Positions 44,079 through 52,395 are shown, counted from the stretch's first letter. The stretch is DNA of 64,000 nucleotides from Echinicola salinicaeni (GCF_014280965.1 NZ_JACODZ010000002.1:124001-188000); one strand, 5' to 3'. Made by a program: numbers and translations. The notes: generated by a model not told the origin, from the sequence alone.

Positions 44079-44444
44079 TCAAGAGCCAAAACGCTCCCGG
44101 GACTGTTTAATTGGAATAAAATTATCTTTGGCCCATTCTGCTAAACTGAGTAAATGGGGAATTAAACTTTCAGCTCTTGCAGTCAGCCTATATTCTACCT
44201 TGGGAGGAATAACTGGATAAACCTCTCTTTCTATTAATCCATCCGCTTCAAGGTTCTTAAGTGTAGTGGATAGCATCTTTTGTGAAATCGACCCGATTAC
44301 TTTATGAATCTCATTGAATCTCAAAACATCTGATTCATTTAATACTAATAGTACCAACATAGACCACTTGTCACCAATTCTGTCTAATACATTACGAATT
44401 GGACAATTGTCCACATCAGCATAAATTTCCAAATTATTTTTCAT
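44079..44444 (-). CDS. HxlR-family redox-type transcriptional regulator
   Basis: A 121-aa winged-helix regulator. The family signature CPIRNVLDRIGDKWSMLVLLVL (Cys14) opens the first helix, followed by RFNEIHKVIGSISQKMLSTTLKNLEADGLIEREVYP (recognition helix and wing) and VEYRLTARAESLIPHL. The N-terminal Cys is the residue that reacts with quinones or electrophiles in characterised relatives such as YodB and HypR. It is divergent from an NmrA/QorB-like reductase, the usual partner of such sensors. Two operator-like inverted repeats lie in the shared 131-bp spacer. Confidence 0.93.
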   Translation of the reverse strand: MKNNLEIYADVDNCPIRNVLDRIGDKWSMLVLLVLNESDVLRFNEIHKVIGSISQKMLSTTLKNLEADGLIEREVYPVIPPKVEYRLTARAESLIPHLLSLAEWAKDNFIPIKQSRERFGS

Positions 44445-44467
44445 TGTAACTTATTGATATTCAGTAT

Positions 44468-44485
44468 TACTTACTTTTGGGTAAG
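44468..44485. promoter_or_regulatory. Candidate HxlR operator (distal)
   Basis: ACTTAC and GTAAGT form a perfect inverted repeat with a 6-nt centre, located 23 bp upstream of the HxlR start in the divergent spacer. Confidence 0.5.
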
Positions 44486-44540
44486 TGCTTGAGTTTTGTG
44501 TAAGTTCTTGATTAAAAGTTAGTTACTTTTTAATTTTAAC

Positions 44541-44553
44541 TTACTAAAAGTAA
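44541..44553. promoter_or_regulatory. Candidate HxlR operator (proximal)
   Basis: TTACTAAAAGTAA is a perfect 5+3+5 palindrome, 22 bp before the reductase ATG. TACT...AGTA half-sites are typical of HxlR-family operators. Confidence 0.55.
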
Positions 44554-44575
44554 TTTAATATAGATAAGGAACCAA

Positions 44576-45463
44576 ATGAAAAAAGTATTAATTACAGGGG
44601 CAACTGGAGGATTGGGATCAGCAGTAGCTCATTATTTGAAAAATAAATCCCTAGAACAACCAATCGCGGTTTTAGTGAGGGATGGGAAATCCGAAAAGGC
44701 ACTTAAGTTTAAGGAGGAAGGATTTGAAATTAGGGTGGCTGATTATAATGATCCTTCAGCATTGACAGAAGCATTTACAGGAATAGATATTCTGTATTTT
44801 GTTTCAGGAAGTGACATTGCTAAGCGCGACGTTCAACACAAAAATGTGGTAGAAGCAGCTAAGTCAGCAGGTATCGATCATATTTTGTATACAAGTGTGA
44901 GCCTTAATCACCTTTCTCCTGAAGCACCTCTATATGGTGCCATGAAAATTCATATGGACACTGAGGACTGGATTAAAGCAGCGGGATTAAAATATACATT
45001 TTTGCGCCATAATCTTTACAGTGAGATTATCCCAATGTTTTTAGGGCCTAAAGAACAGTTAATGGCCAGTAAAGTAGTTTATCTTCCCACTGGAGAAGGT
45101 AAAACTGCTTTTGTTCCGAGAGAGGAATTAGCCGAAATTGGAGCAAATGTTTTGGCAGATGCCGCTATTCATGAAAACAAAATCTATGAATTAAATGGAA
45201 CGGATAAAGTTACTTTTGCCCAAGTGGCAAAATACTTATCTGAAATAACAGGGGAGAAAATTTCATATATATCGCCAGAAGTAAGAGAATTTGAAAGCAC
45301 CATGAAGGCCAATGGAGTTCCAGCAGAATATATTGGTATGATGACTATTTTCGGATTGGGCATAGCAGATGGAGTATTTGACGCTCCAAATTCAGATTTG
45401 AAAAAACTGCTTGGTAGAAGTTCCCTTCCTATGGTGAAGTTTTTATCACAAATTTATAAATAA
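44576..45463 (+). CDS. NmrA-family NAD(P)-dependent quinone oxidoreductase-like protein
   Basis: A 295-aa atypical short-chain dehydrogenase. The N-terminal GATGGLGSAVAHYL is the nucleotide-binding loop, followed by VLVRDGKSEKALKFKEEGFEIRVADYNDPSALTEAF and the NmrA-like ILYFVSGSD and YTSVSLNHLSPEAPLYGAMKIHMDTEDWI. This is the pattern of QodB/QorB-like NAD(P)H:quinone oxidoreductases; the classical Tyr-x-x-x-Lys site is not evident, in line with NmrA members. Divergent HxlR suggests induction by electrophiles or quinones. A strong terminator lies 25 bp after the stop. Confidence 0.9.
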   Translation: MKKVLITGATGGLGSAVAHYLKNKSLEQPIAVLVRDGKSEKALKFKEEGFEIRVADYNDPSALTEAFTGIDILYFVSGSDIAKRDVQHKNVVEAAKSAGIDHILYTSVSLNHLSPEAPLYGAMKIHMDTEDWIKAAGLKYTFLRHNLYSEIIPMFLGPKEQLMASKVVYLPTGEGKTAFVPREELAEIGANVLADAAIHENKIYELNGTDKVTFAQVAKYLSEITGEKISYISPEVREFESTMKANGVPAEYIGMMTIFGLGIADGVFDAPNSDLKKLLGRSSLPMVKFLSQIYK

Positions 45464-45488
45464 TAGTAAATCCCGATTATTATTTATT

Positions 45489-45518
45489 GGGGATGAAATG
45501 TAATCATCCCCTTTTTTT
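45489..45518 (+). terminator. Strong rho-independent terminator after NmrA-type gene
   Basis: GGGGATGA pairs perfectly with TCATCCCC around a 7-nt loop and is followed by seven T residues. Confidence 0.9.
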
Positions 45519-45929
45519 ATATAGTACTATTTTAATTTTATTGTGTTTTAATTACTTATATCATGTGTTTTAGGCCTGTGTGTGATGCGCTAATAAAGTA
45601 GGTTCTCCTATGGATGCTCCCAGTCCTCGTATACCCCTAGTATAGGATACGTTTACTTTTGGCTAAAATCCAAGAAATCGTTGTATTTTATTGATGTGAT
45701 TTTTACCCCTTTAAATTTTTTAATAAAAGAGCTAAATCCTGCGCTAATCTTGTTCTAAGATTTATCAAAGCCTAAAGCGGGAATAGATATGGTATTAGAC
45801 CATGGAAAAGAATTAAAATGAAAAATCAATTCATTTTTCTATAGTATTTATCAACTAAATAATATAATTTATTCAGTGTTGCTCAACGGGTACTTTAAAA
45901 TTATATTTTGTAATTAAACATTGTTTAAA
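45519..45929. other. Gene-free stretch before the sulfatase
   Basis: About 410 AT-rich bp without a convincing ORF. It contains small imperfect inverted repeats (CGTAT...ATACG near 45634-45657; AATCTT...AAGATT near 45746) and no recognisable promoter box. Confidence 0.45.
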
Positions 45930-47453
45930 ATGGAAAGAAGATTAAGCTTATTTGTATTACTGTTTGGTTTTATACTCACCGCCTCGGCCCAGGAGGAAAA
46001 ACCAAATATTCTAATTATTTGGGGGGATGATGTAGGTATGTGGAATATTAGTGCTTATCACAGAGGGATGATGGGCGGTACCACGCCTAATATTGACCGC
46101 ATTGCCGATGATGGAATGATTTTCATGGATCATTATGCCCAGGCATCCTGTACTGCAGGTCGAGCTGCCTTTATTACAGGTCAATACCCCATGCGTACAG
46201 GATTGAGTACGGTTGGTCTTCCAGGGGCTCCTCAGGGATTGCAGGATCAGGACCCCACCTTGGCACAAATGCTTAAGCCATTAGGTTATGCAACTGGTCA
46301 GTTTGGTAAAAATCACCTTGGGGATCGGGATGAGCACTTGCCTACCAATCACGGATTTGATGAGTTTTTTGGTATACTTTATCACCTCAATGCAGGAGAA
46401 TACTCAGAGCAATATGATTTCCCCAAAAATGAAGAATTTATTGAGGAGAATAATTTAAAAGAACGTGGAGTGATCCATTCTGTCGCCAAAGAAAATGGAG
46501 AGCAAGAAATTGAAGACCTTGGTCCCTGGGGAAAAGAGCGCCAGCGTAATATAGATCAGGAAGTCTTAGAGCAATCGAAGCGCTTTATTACGGATGCGGT
46601 AGAGGATGATAAGCCATTTTTTGTTTGGCATAATATGACACGTATGCACTACCGTACGAATCTAAATGAGCATTATGATGGGATTACAGGATATGGCTTA
46701 TATGCCGATGGAATGAAAGAAATGGATGATGACGTCGGAGAGTTATTGGATTTGCTAGAAGAACTTGGAGTGGATGAAAATACCATTATTATGTTCTCCA
46801 CGGATAATGGTGCAGCCTCCAATAGCTGGCCTGATGGTGGCAATCAGCCTTTTCATGGTGAAAAAGGTGTAGGTGGCTGGGAAGGTGGCTTCAGGGTCCC
46901 TATGCTGGTAAAATGGGATAATCATATCCCAGCGGGTACTGCTACTGGTGAATTTATGACCATGGAAGATTGGGTTCCGACCATTATGGCCCAGTTAGGA
47001 CAAAAAGACCTGAAAGAAGACTTGAAGAGTGGGAAAAATATTGGAGGAAATAACTTCAAGGTGCATCTAGATGGTTACGATCAAAGTGATATTATCTTGA
47101 ATAATGGTAAAACCAAACGAAAGGAATTTTTCTACTTTACAGAAACGACCTTACATGGTATGCGCTATGGGGATTGGAAAGTACTATTTAGAGACCAAGA
47201 AAAATGGTTCCGTTCACCACAAACTGTTTTAAGTACACCGATCATTACCAATTTAAAATTGGATCCTTTCGAAAGGTTCCATAAGGCCAGGGGCTACGAT
47301 GAGTGGGCGGAGAATAGAAGTTGGGTATTGGGACAGATAGGAACGCACTTAGGGGCATTTTTGCAGACTTTCAAGGAATTTCCTCCAAGCCAGGAAAGTT
47401 ATTCGGTTCAGTTGGACGATTTTAGTACGCTATTGAAAACAGTCAATAATTAA
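45930..47453 (+). CDS. Arylsulfatase (S1 family, formylglycine type)
   Basis: A 507-aa secreted sulfatase: signal peptide (LSLFVLLFGFILTASAQ), metal site IIWGDDVG, then the modification motif ASCTAGRAAFITG with Cys74 as the residue oxidised to formylglycine. Later active-site segments are FGKNHLGD (Lys, His) and MFSTDNGAASN (Asp, Asn). The family removes sulfate esters, here presumably from sulfated glycans in view of the surrounding PULs (inference). No formylglycine-generating enzyme gene is in this window. The start is ATG 45930 rather than TTG 45921, 3 codons earlier. It is monocistronic with its own terminator. Confidence 0.93.
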   Translation: MERRLSLFVLLFGFILTASAQEEKPNILIIWGDDVGMWNISAYHRGMMGGTTPNIDRIADDGMIFMDHYAQASCTAGRAAFITGQYPMRTGLSTVGLPGAPQGLQDQDPTLAQMLKPLGYATGQFGKNHLGDRDEHLPTNHGFDEFFGILYHLNAGEYSEQYDFPKNEEFIEENNLKERGVIHSVAKENGEQEIEDLGPWGKERQRNIDQEVLEQSKRFITDAVEDDKPFFVWHNMTRMHYRTNLNEHYDGITGYGLYADGMKEMDDDVGELLDLLEELGVDENTIIMFSTDNGAASNSWPDGGNQPFHGEKGVGGWEGGFRVPMLVKWDNHIPAGTATGEFMTMEDWVPTIMAQLGQKDLKEDLKSGKNIGGNNFKVHLDGYDQSDIILNNGKTKRKEFFYFTETTLHGMRYGDWKVLFRDQEKWFRSPQTVLSTPIITNLKLDPFERFHKARGYDEWAENRSWVLGQIGTHLGAFLQTFKEFPPSQESYSVQLDDFSTLLKTVNN

Positions 47454-47477
47454 AAAGCATCAGAGGAAATCTTAGCT

Positions 47478-47509
47478 AAAGGTTCGGTTGAATAAGCCGA
47501 ACCTTTTTT
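47478..47509 (+). terminator. Rho-independent terminator after the sulfatase gene
   Basis: AAAGGTTCGG pairs perfectly with CCGAACCTTT around a 9-nt loop and ends in six T residues, 24 bp after the stop. Confidence 0.9.
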
Positions 47510-47582
47510 ATTGGGTGAAAATAAGATTTAACAACGGAGAACACAGTGGGGCAAGTGCAGGTTCAAATTGCCGAGCCTGTCG

Positions 47583-47604
47583 GGTTGCTGAGCTTTTCGA
47601 AGTA
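47583..47604 (-). repeat. Dispersed intergenic repeat, copy 2 (CTTCGAA..GCTCAG core)
   Basis: On the minus strand this reads TACTTCGAAAAGCTCAGCAACC, close to 35814-35835 on the plus strand (about 18 of 22 positions). Confidence 0.5.
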
Positions 47605-47723
47605 CCGAAACTCCCTCTTACACTCTTACAACTATTTTATACAAATTGTAAATCTACTAAATGCTAGGACTCAGCCTGACAAAATCATCCTAATCAATAA
47701 GGTTTAATAGAGAACACAAAGAA

Positions 47724-47780
47724 CTGTCATCCTGTCGAAAGTAAGGATATCTTCCAGTAATTGAGTGCTATTGCTTTTTA
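47724..47780 (+). repeat. 57-bp dispersed intergenic repeat, copy A
   Basis: Starts CTGTCATCCTGTCGAAAG and contains TTCCAGTAATT. It aligns without gaps to 51844-51900 at about 45 of 57 positions by eye. The 47510-48016 gap contains this copy, the repeat at 47583-47604 and no gene I can support. Confidence 0.6.
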
Positions 47781-48016
47781 ATACTTCGTCTATGGCGTTT
47801 TAATGATGAGCTTATTGCCTTTAATAGTAAAATCAGAAAATCGCATTGGGTTTAAGTAATCTCTTTGGTTATATAATGCTATAAGAGACTCTCTGCCTTA
47901 GGTAGACAGGTTTGCTTTGCTCAGAGTGATAAAATATTCTACACGGAATGCTTATTGTATTCACCCTTAACAATCCGCTTAATAGATCAAATACCAAGTT
48001 TAAATAAAAGGATAAA

Positions 48017-48874
48017 TCATTCCCCAATAACATCTTTCCAATCCAATTTATCATTATGGGAATGAGTGAAGCCCATGGATCTTTCTTCTTTGATGGTTTG
48101 AGCATCTCTAAAAGCCATCACGTAGGTCTTTCTCCATGTTTGTGCCAAATTCCCGCCGGAACCGTGAACAATTCGCTCATCATGGATGGTGATGCTCCCT
48201 CGCTTTACAGGCAAATAGACAATTTCGTCAGTGGCTTTGCTTTCTATGACCAGTGTATGGGCATCGCCTCTTGAGTCATTTTCTTTGGATGCATTAAAAC
48301 TTATGGGCTTATGCTTTCTTAATTCTACTTCTTTATTGGTGCCTGGAACCACTTGCAAGCAGCCATTTTCTAGTTCCGAATCGGTTAGTGCTAAAGAAAA
48401 GGTCGCTGTCCAGGTGTTTTTGGTTTTCGGCCAATAGCCCAGGTCTTGGTGCATGGCAAATTCAGCTCTGCTTTTGGAGGGCTTTTTTCCCAAAAACTGT
48501 TCATAATCCATTTTGGCAATACCCTCTGTGTAGAGCTGGTCAGCGATACTCTGGGCCACTTTAGTGAAAATATTGTCCTTCAATTCTGGGGCATATTTAC
48601 TGGGAAGCATGGCATTTACCAATTGGAATTCATCGATGGGCGTTCCATAAGGTTGGCTCATATCACAAAAATCCTTGCCCATGCGTTCCTGTTCTTTTCC
48701 ACTCATAAAATGGTCAAACCAAGGATCCAAAAAGCTCAGTTCTTCTTCTGTCAATACATCATTCAATACCAGATAACCCAAGTCCTTATAGCTTTGGATT
48801 TCTTCTTCAGTGATTAAATAGTGATCGCCTTTTCTTCTTTCTTTGCCAGAATTCGTGTTTTCTATTCTTTTCAT
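48017..48874 (-). CDS. Phytanoyl-CoA dioxygenase-family (PhyH) protein
   Basis: A 285-aa Fe(II)/2-oxoglutarate-dependent oxygenase. Iron ligands are visible as the HxD pair His142 and Asp144 in FAMHQDLGYWP and distal His237 in ERIVHGSGGN, followed by a likely 2-oxoglutarate Arg (TWRKTYVMAFR). Family hallmarks also include YKDLGYLVLNDVLTEEEL near the N-terminus and ENGCLQVVPGTNKE before the distal ligand. PhyH members hydroxylate small molecules such as phytanoyl-CoA or ectoine; the substrate here is unknown. It is divergent from an AraC-type regulator that has a cupin sensor domain, an arrangement often seen with inducible catabolic dioxygenases. Confidence 0.92.
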   Translation of the reverse strand: MKRIENTNSGKERRKGDHYLITEEEIQSYKDLGYLVLNDVLTEEELSFLDPWFDHFMSGKEQERMGKDFCDMSQPYGTPIDEFQLVNAMLPSKYAPELKDNIFTKVAQSIADQLYTEGIAKMDYEQFLGKKPSKSRAEFAMHQDLGYWPKTKNTWTATFSLALTDSELENGCLQVVPGTNKEVELRKHKPISFNASKENDSRGDAHTLVIESKATDEIVYLPVKRGSITIHDERIVHGSGGNLAQTWRKTYVMAFRDAQTIKEERSMGFTHSHNDKLDWKDVIGE

Positions 48875-48919
48875 TTATATTAATATTTAACGCACAAAAA
48901 CTTATCAGGACAATTTACA

Positions 48920-48952
48920 GCAGTTTATTAGAAGTTTCTACCTGTAAACTGC
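48920..48952. promoter_or_regulatory. Inverted repeat between divergent PhyH and AraC genes
   Basis: GCAGTTTA and TAAACTGC form a perfect 8-bp inverted repeat with a 17-nt centre, midway in the 103-bp divergent spacer; an overlapping TTTACAG/CTGTAAA pair is also present. It is a likely binding site of the adjacent AraC protein. Confidence 0.5.
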
Positions 48953-48977
48953 TCATAAATGGCACTATTTTAAGCTT

Positions 48978-49871
48978 ATGAAAATTTCTTTGGAGAAAAT
49001 CAATACGCTGCCCCATCAATCCTTTTTTGTCAAGGAAGTCAATAAGCCGTATTTCACGGCCCCTTTACACTTTCACCCAGAATTCGAAATATTATTGATC
49101 TTGGAAGGTCATGGGAGCAAATATATAGGAGACAGCATCGAACCCTTCGGTCCAGATGATTTGGTTCTGGTAGGTTCCAATACACCCCACCTTTGGCAGT
49201 GTGATCCTGAATTTTATAATAATGATCCTGACTTGAGGTCGCGGGCCATTTGTATTCAATTCAATATGGATTTTTTGGGAGGTGATTTTCTCTGTATCCC
49301 TGAAATGGAGAAGATTAATCAGTTACTTCAAAATTCAAGCAGAGGTATTAGGTTCTTTGGGAAAGAACAGAAAAAATTTAAAATGAAAATTCAAGAGCTT
49401 GCAGGATTGGATGGAATGAGCAGGGTGACTTCCCTGCTGATGTTGCTGGAATCCATGTCAACCGTCAGGCATAAAAAGTATTTGAGTTCACCGGATTATA
49501 AGCCAGATCTGCATTATCAAAAGGATTCGGGTAAGATAGAATTGGTTATTAATTATTTATTACAACATTTCAGAGAAAAAATCACCTTATCTGATATGTC
49601 CTCCTTGGTTTATATGACTCCGGAATACTTTTGTAAGTATTTCAAGCTTCATACCAATAAGAACTTTTCAGCCTTTTTAAATGAGGTAAGAATTGGGAAT
49701 GCCTGTAAGCTTTTGATGAAGACCGAGCTAAATATTTCCCAGATTTGCTATGAATCGGGCTTTAATCACCTTTCCAACTTTAACCGGCAGTTTAAGAAAA
49801 TAAAGAATATGTCTCCAAGAGATTACCAGAAGCAATACTGGAAGTTAGATGTAGGAGAGTTTCCCAAGTAG
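48978..49871 (+). CDS. AraC-family transcriptional regulator with cupin sensor domain
   Basis: A 297-aa regulator. The N-terminal cupin (about 10-165) has FTAPLHFHPEFEILLILEGHGSKYIGDSIEPFGPDDLVLVGSNTPHLW, the sugar/ligand-binding beta barrel. The C-terminal double helix-turn-helix (about 195-290) includes KITLSDMSSLVYMTPEYFCKYFKLHTNKNFSAFLNEVRIGNACKLL and the second-HTH signature ISQICYESGFNHLSNFNRQFKKIKNMSPRDYQ. It probably activates the divergent PhyH-type gene and itself through the inverted repeat between them (inference). Length and domain order are standard. Confidence 0.93.
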   Translation: MKISLEKINTLPHQSFFVKEVNKPYFTAPLHFHPEFEILLILEGHGSKYIGDSIEPFGPDDLVLVGSNTPHLWQCDPEFYNNDPDLRSRAICIQFNMDFLGGDFLCIPEMEKINQLLQNSSRGIRFFGKEQKKFKMKIQELAGLDGMSRVTSLLMLLESMSTVRHKKYLSSPDYKPDLHYQKDSGKIELVINYLLQHFREKITLSDMSSLVYMTPEYFCKYFKLHTNKNFSAFLNEVRIGNACKLLMKTELNISQICYESGFNHLSNFNRQFKKIKNMSPRDYQKQYWKLDVGEFPK

Positions 49872-49951
49872 GAAGGGGTTTAATTCTTTACCATGGAGAG
49901 AGAAGAGTAAGCTATTTTACTATATTAATTGCAAAGAAACTCAAATAAGAA

Positions 49952-50044
49952 ATGGCAATTCAAAGTTTTTATAGTTCTCTAGGGGAGGGATTTGATGCTT
50001 TTGTAATAGGAATGTTCATATATAGTCTGATCGTGATCGTTTGA
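49952..50044 (+). CDS. Possible 30-aa hydrophobic mini-protein
   Basis: An ATG-TGA frame encoding MAIQSFYSSLGEGF then a hydrophobic stretch DAFVIGMFIYSLIVIV, which could be one short membrane helix. It lies in the 310-bp gap before the PAS-domain gene, after AAATAAGAA. No homologue is known to me; chance occurrence is quite possible. Confidence 0.25.
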   Translation: MAIQSFYSSLGEGFDAFVIGMFIYSLIVIV

Positions 50045-50181
50045 TTTTTTCTAATCTTATTAGAATTAGTTAATTTTATTGATAATCAAGTTCTTGTTAT
50101 GTCTGGAGATAGACTCATTTTTTAGACAGTTCAGCGAAATAGCGAATACCTTTTGGTGTGTTTTTATCATTTAAGCTGATC

Positions 50182-51021
50182 ATGATTGAAGGGATTTTAA
50201 ATATTATTTATGGATTGATTGCCTCGGCAGTATTTGTGGGCATTGGATTTTTGTACGGTAGGTATCAGGAAAGGAAGAAAAACAAAGGCCAACCACTTGA
50301 AAGGTATAAGTTTTATCCATTTTCTCTGGATGATAAGAAAATGCTTCAGTTTGATTTGGCTTTGTTCAAAGAGGCTGTATCGGGACTATTAAAAGAAAAG
50401 GACTTTCAAGCAGGGCAGCAATTGGTGTTGATCGGGGAGCAAAACAATGCCCGGCAGCTGCTGAAAGGCTATTTATTGGATCAATATGAGCAACTTTATA
50501 AACTATATAATGGGGATAAGGTACTGGATGAATCCGTACAATTTCTTGAAAATTACAAGCGGATTGTAATATTGATTGGAGAAAGTTTTCCCGATTGCGG
50601 AATTGAGATATTACTACATAATCTTAGCAACCCCTCCAAGGCTTTGTATTGCATAAAAAATAATGTTACAGGAAGAAATATTGAAGCTCCTGCAACGAAT
50701 CTAGTAATGGACCTAAAAAGGCGAGATACCAATAATCAGGATAAACTCAACTACCAACTTAATATTGGCAGTCGAAGATTCAAGTGCACCACCATTCCTA
50801 TCTATAAGAATAAAATGGGGATAGTTGGGGCTATCTGCATTAATGTGGACTATAATTATATCAATGAGGTAGTTCGCAAAGACCCGAAGTCCATCAATGA
50901 TTTTTTAGATGCCATCTGTAAGGTGAACATGGTCTTGGACGAAAATATTTTAAGTAAAAATGAATACGAAAAGGCGCTTAATGGAAAGCGTCATTTCCGA
51001 GACTTTTCCAAAAAGTCCTAA
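50182..51021 (+). CDS. Membrane-anchored YheO-type PAS domain protein
   Basis: A 279-aa protein. One N-terminal membrane helix (ILNIIYGLIASAVFVGIGFLYG) is followed by a basic stretch, a helical segment (about 45-125) and a YheO-like PAS domain (about 130-245) recognisable by EILLHNLSNPSKALYCIKNNVTGRNIEAPATNLVMDLK and TIPIYKNKMGIVGAICINVDY. In E. coli YheO this PAS domain is joined to a DNA-binding helix-turn-helix; here I see none, and the membrane anchor is unusual. The protein may sense a small ligand and pass the signal through protein contacts. ATG 50182 is preferred to GTG 50158. The next gene, 69 nt downstream, is a DUF434 protein. Confidence 0.7.
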   Translation: MIEGILNIIYGLIASAVFVGIGFLYGRYQERKKNKGQPLERYKFYPFSLDDKKMLQFDLALFKEAVSGLLKEKDFQAGQQLVLIGEQNNARQLLKGYLLDQYEQLYKLYNGDKVLDESVQFLENYKRIVILIGESFPDCGIEILLHNLSNPSKALYCIKNNVTGRNIEAPATNLVMDLKRRDTNNQDKLNYQLNIGSRRFKCTTIPIYKNKMGIVGAICINVDYNYINEVVRKDPKSINDFLDAICKVNMVLDENILSKNEYEKALNGKRHFRDFSKKS

Positions 51022-51090
51022 GGAAAGAGATAAATAATGTTTTGTTTTCATAAAGATGTATGATCTGGGAAAGCAAAAAATAGATATTAT

Positions 51091-51795
51091 ATGATAAGAA
51101 ATATAGGTAAATCTTCGAGTGATGATAAATGGTTTGCTCCAAAATGGCAACCTGTGTTCAAGGAAGCTGTTGATGACCTCTGTTATTTTTTGAGCCGTGG
51201 ATATGCGGAAAGATCCGCTTTACAGCTTGTAGGCAACAGGTATAAGCTGAACAAGCGACAACGAAAAGCCATTTATAGAATAAGTGTTGGTGAACAGCAA
51301 ATAACCAAAAGAATTCAGTCCAGCTGTGCCATAGAAAATGTGAAGCAGGAGGATGTAGAAATAGATGGTTTTAATCTTTTGATTCTTTTGGAAAGCATAT
51401 TGTCTGGAGCCTACGTGTTTAAAGGTAGGGATGGGCTCTTTCGGGATATTTCTAGCGTGCATGGTTCCTATCGGCGGGTACTTGAAACCGACCATGCGAT
51501 TGTTTTGGTAGGTAAGGCCTTGAAAGAGTTACAGGTGAATTCAGTTAAATGGTATTTTGACTATCCTGTTTCCAATAGCAGAAGAATAAAGAACAAGGTA
51601 TTGGAAATTAGTGATAATAATGGTTTTGGCTGGTCTGCAGACTTGGTTATGAATCCCGATAAGATTTTGATCACGAGTAGTAATGTTGTGGTTACTTCGG
51701 ATGGTGGGATTTTGGACCATGTTAGGAGATGGTTTAATCTTGGGGCATATTTGATCAATCACCACATTAACCATTCCAATATTATCGCAGTATGA
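51091..51795 (+). CDS. DUF434-type domain protein
   Basis: A 234-aa soluble protein resembling the DUF434 family also found in archaea: KEAVDDLCYFLSRGYAERSALQLVGNRYKLNKRQRKAIYRISV at the N-terminus. A second part (IDGFNLLILLESILSGAYVFKGRDGLFRDISSVHGSYRRVLETDHAI) looks like the DUF5616-like nuclease/toprim-type fold with conserved Asp/Glu residues, and VNSVKWYFDYPVSNSRRIK follows. No function is established. It is co-directional with the PAS protein upstream (69 nt). It could act on nucleic acid, but this is only suggested by the acidic residues. Confidence 0.7.
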   Translation: MIRNIGKSSSDDKWFAPKWQPVFKEAVDDLCYFLSRGYAERSALQLVGNRYKLNKRQRKAIYRISVGEQQITKRIQSSCAIENVKQEDVEIDGFNLLILLESILSGAYVFKGRDGLFRDISSVHGSYRRVLETDHAIVLVGKALKELQVNSVKWYFDYPVSNSRRIKNKVLEISDNNGFGWSADLVMNPDKILITSSNVVVTSDGGILDHVRRWFNLGAYLINHHINHSNIIAV

Positions 51796-51843
51796 GTAGG
51801 GCGTAAATATAATTGAACAGGATTTTATAAAGAATACTCAATT

Positions 51844-51900
51844 CTGTCTTCCTGACGAGAGGAAGGATCTTTTTCCAGTAATTTGGTATTATTGTTTTTT
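51844..51900 (+). repeat. 57-bp dispersed intergenic repeat, copy B
   Basis: Starts CTGTCTTCCTGACGAGAG and contains TTCCAGTAATT. It is the counterpart of 47724-47780, about 4 kb upstream in the same orientation and also between genes. Confidence 0.6.
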
Positions 51901-51954
51901 TTATCCTCTAATTTATATTTTTATGAAAACTTATGGTCACGCCCACGCCCCATT

Positions 51955-52389
51955 ATGCCTGCAATTACCGCAATAACAAATATCTTGGTTAGTTTTCTTT
52001 GCTTGGTTTTTATCTTGTTTTCATGTCAAGCAGAAAAGGAGGTTGATAGTGCTTCGAAAAAGAAAGAGGTAAAACAAAAGGAGTTTTATGTGGTGCCAGG
52101 GGAGGATGAACCCATTGATTCAGTTTTGGTGCAAAGGGGGCAAGTATTGGTGTCCTATGCAGATTGTTATGAATGCCACAGGGAGAAAAGCGCGGGTAAA
52201 GGCCCAACATTTTTTGATATTGCCAGGAGGTATCCTTATAATCAGGTTTATTTTAAACTCTTGGGCAGAAAGGTGATTTCGGGAGGTAGTGGGACTTGGG
52301 GACATCCAGTCATGAGCCCTCATCCCAAATTGGAATTGGAAGATGCCAAGGCCATGGTTGCCTATATTTTGTCCTTGGAAGAAAGGTAA
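51955..52389 (+). CDS. Mono-haem c-type cytochrome lipoprotein
   Basis: A 144-aa lipoprotein (lipobox LFSC, acylated Cys24) with one haem c site CYECH (Cys71) and a candidate axial Met in GHPVMSPHP. The fold matches class I cytochrome c: GQVLVSYADCYECHREKSAGKGPTF, then a C-terminal helix (LELEDAKAMVAYILSL). These small lipid-anchored cytochromes shuttle electrons in the periplasm of Bacteroidota. The start is ATG 51955, since the longer frame passes through the intergenic repeat at 51844-51900. It converges with the secreted protein gene, with a bidirectional terminator between. Confidence 0.88.
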   Translation: MPAITAITNILVSFLCLVFILFSCQAEKEVDSASKKKEVKQKEFYVVPGEDEPIDSVLVQRGQVLVSYADCYECHREKSAGKGPTFFDIARRYPYNQVYFKLLGRKVISGGSGTWGHPVMSPHPKLELEDAKAMVAYILSLEER

Positions 52390-52395
52390 GGCAGG

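Noticed and set aside
47869-48105. 78-codon minus-strand frame overlapping the end of the PhyH gene
   Set aside because: Overlaps a well-supported gene in another frame and runs through repeat-bearing intergenic DNA.
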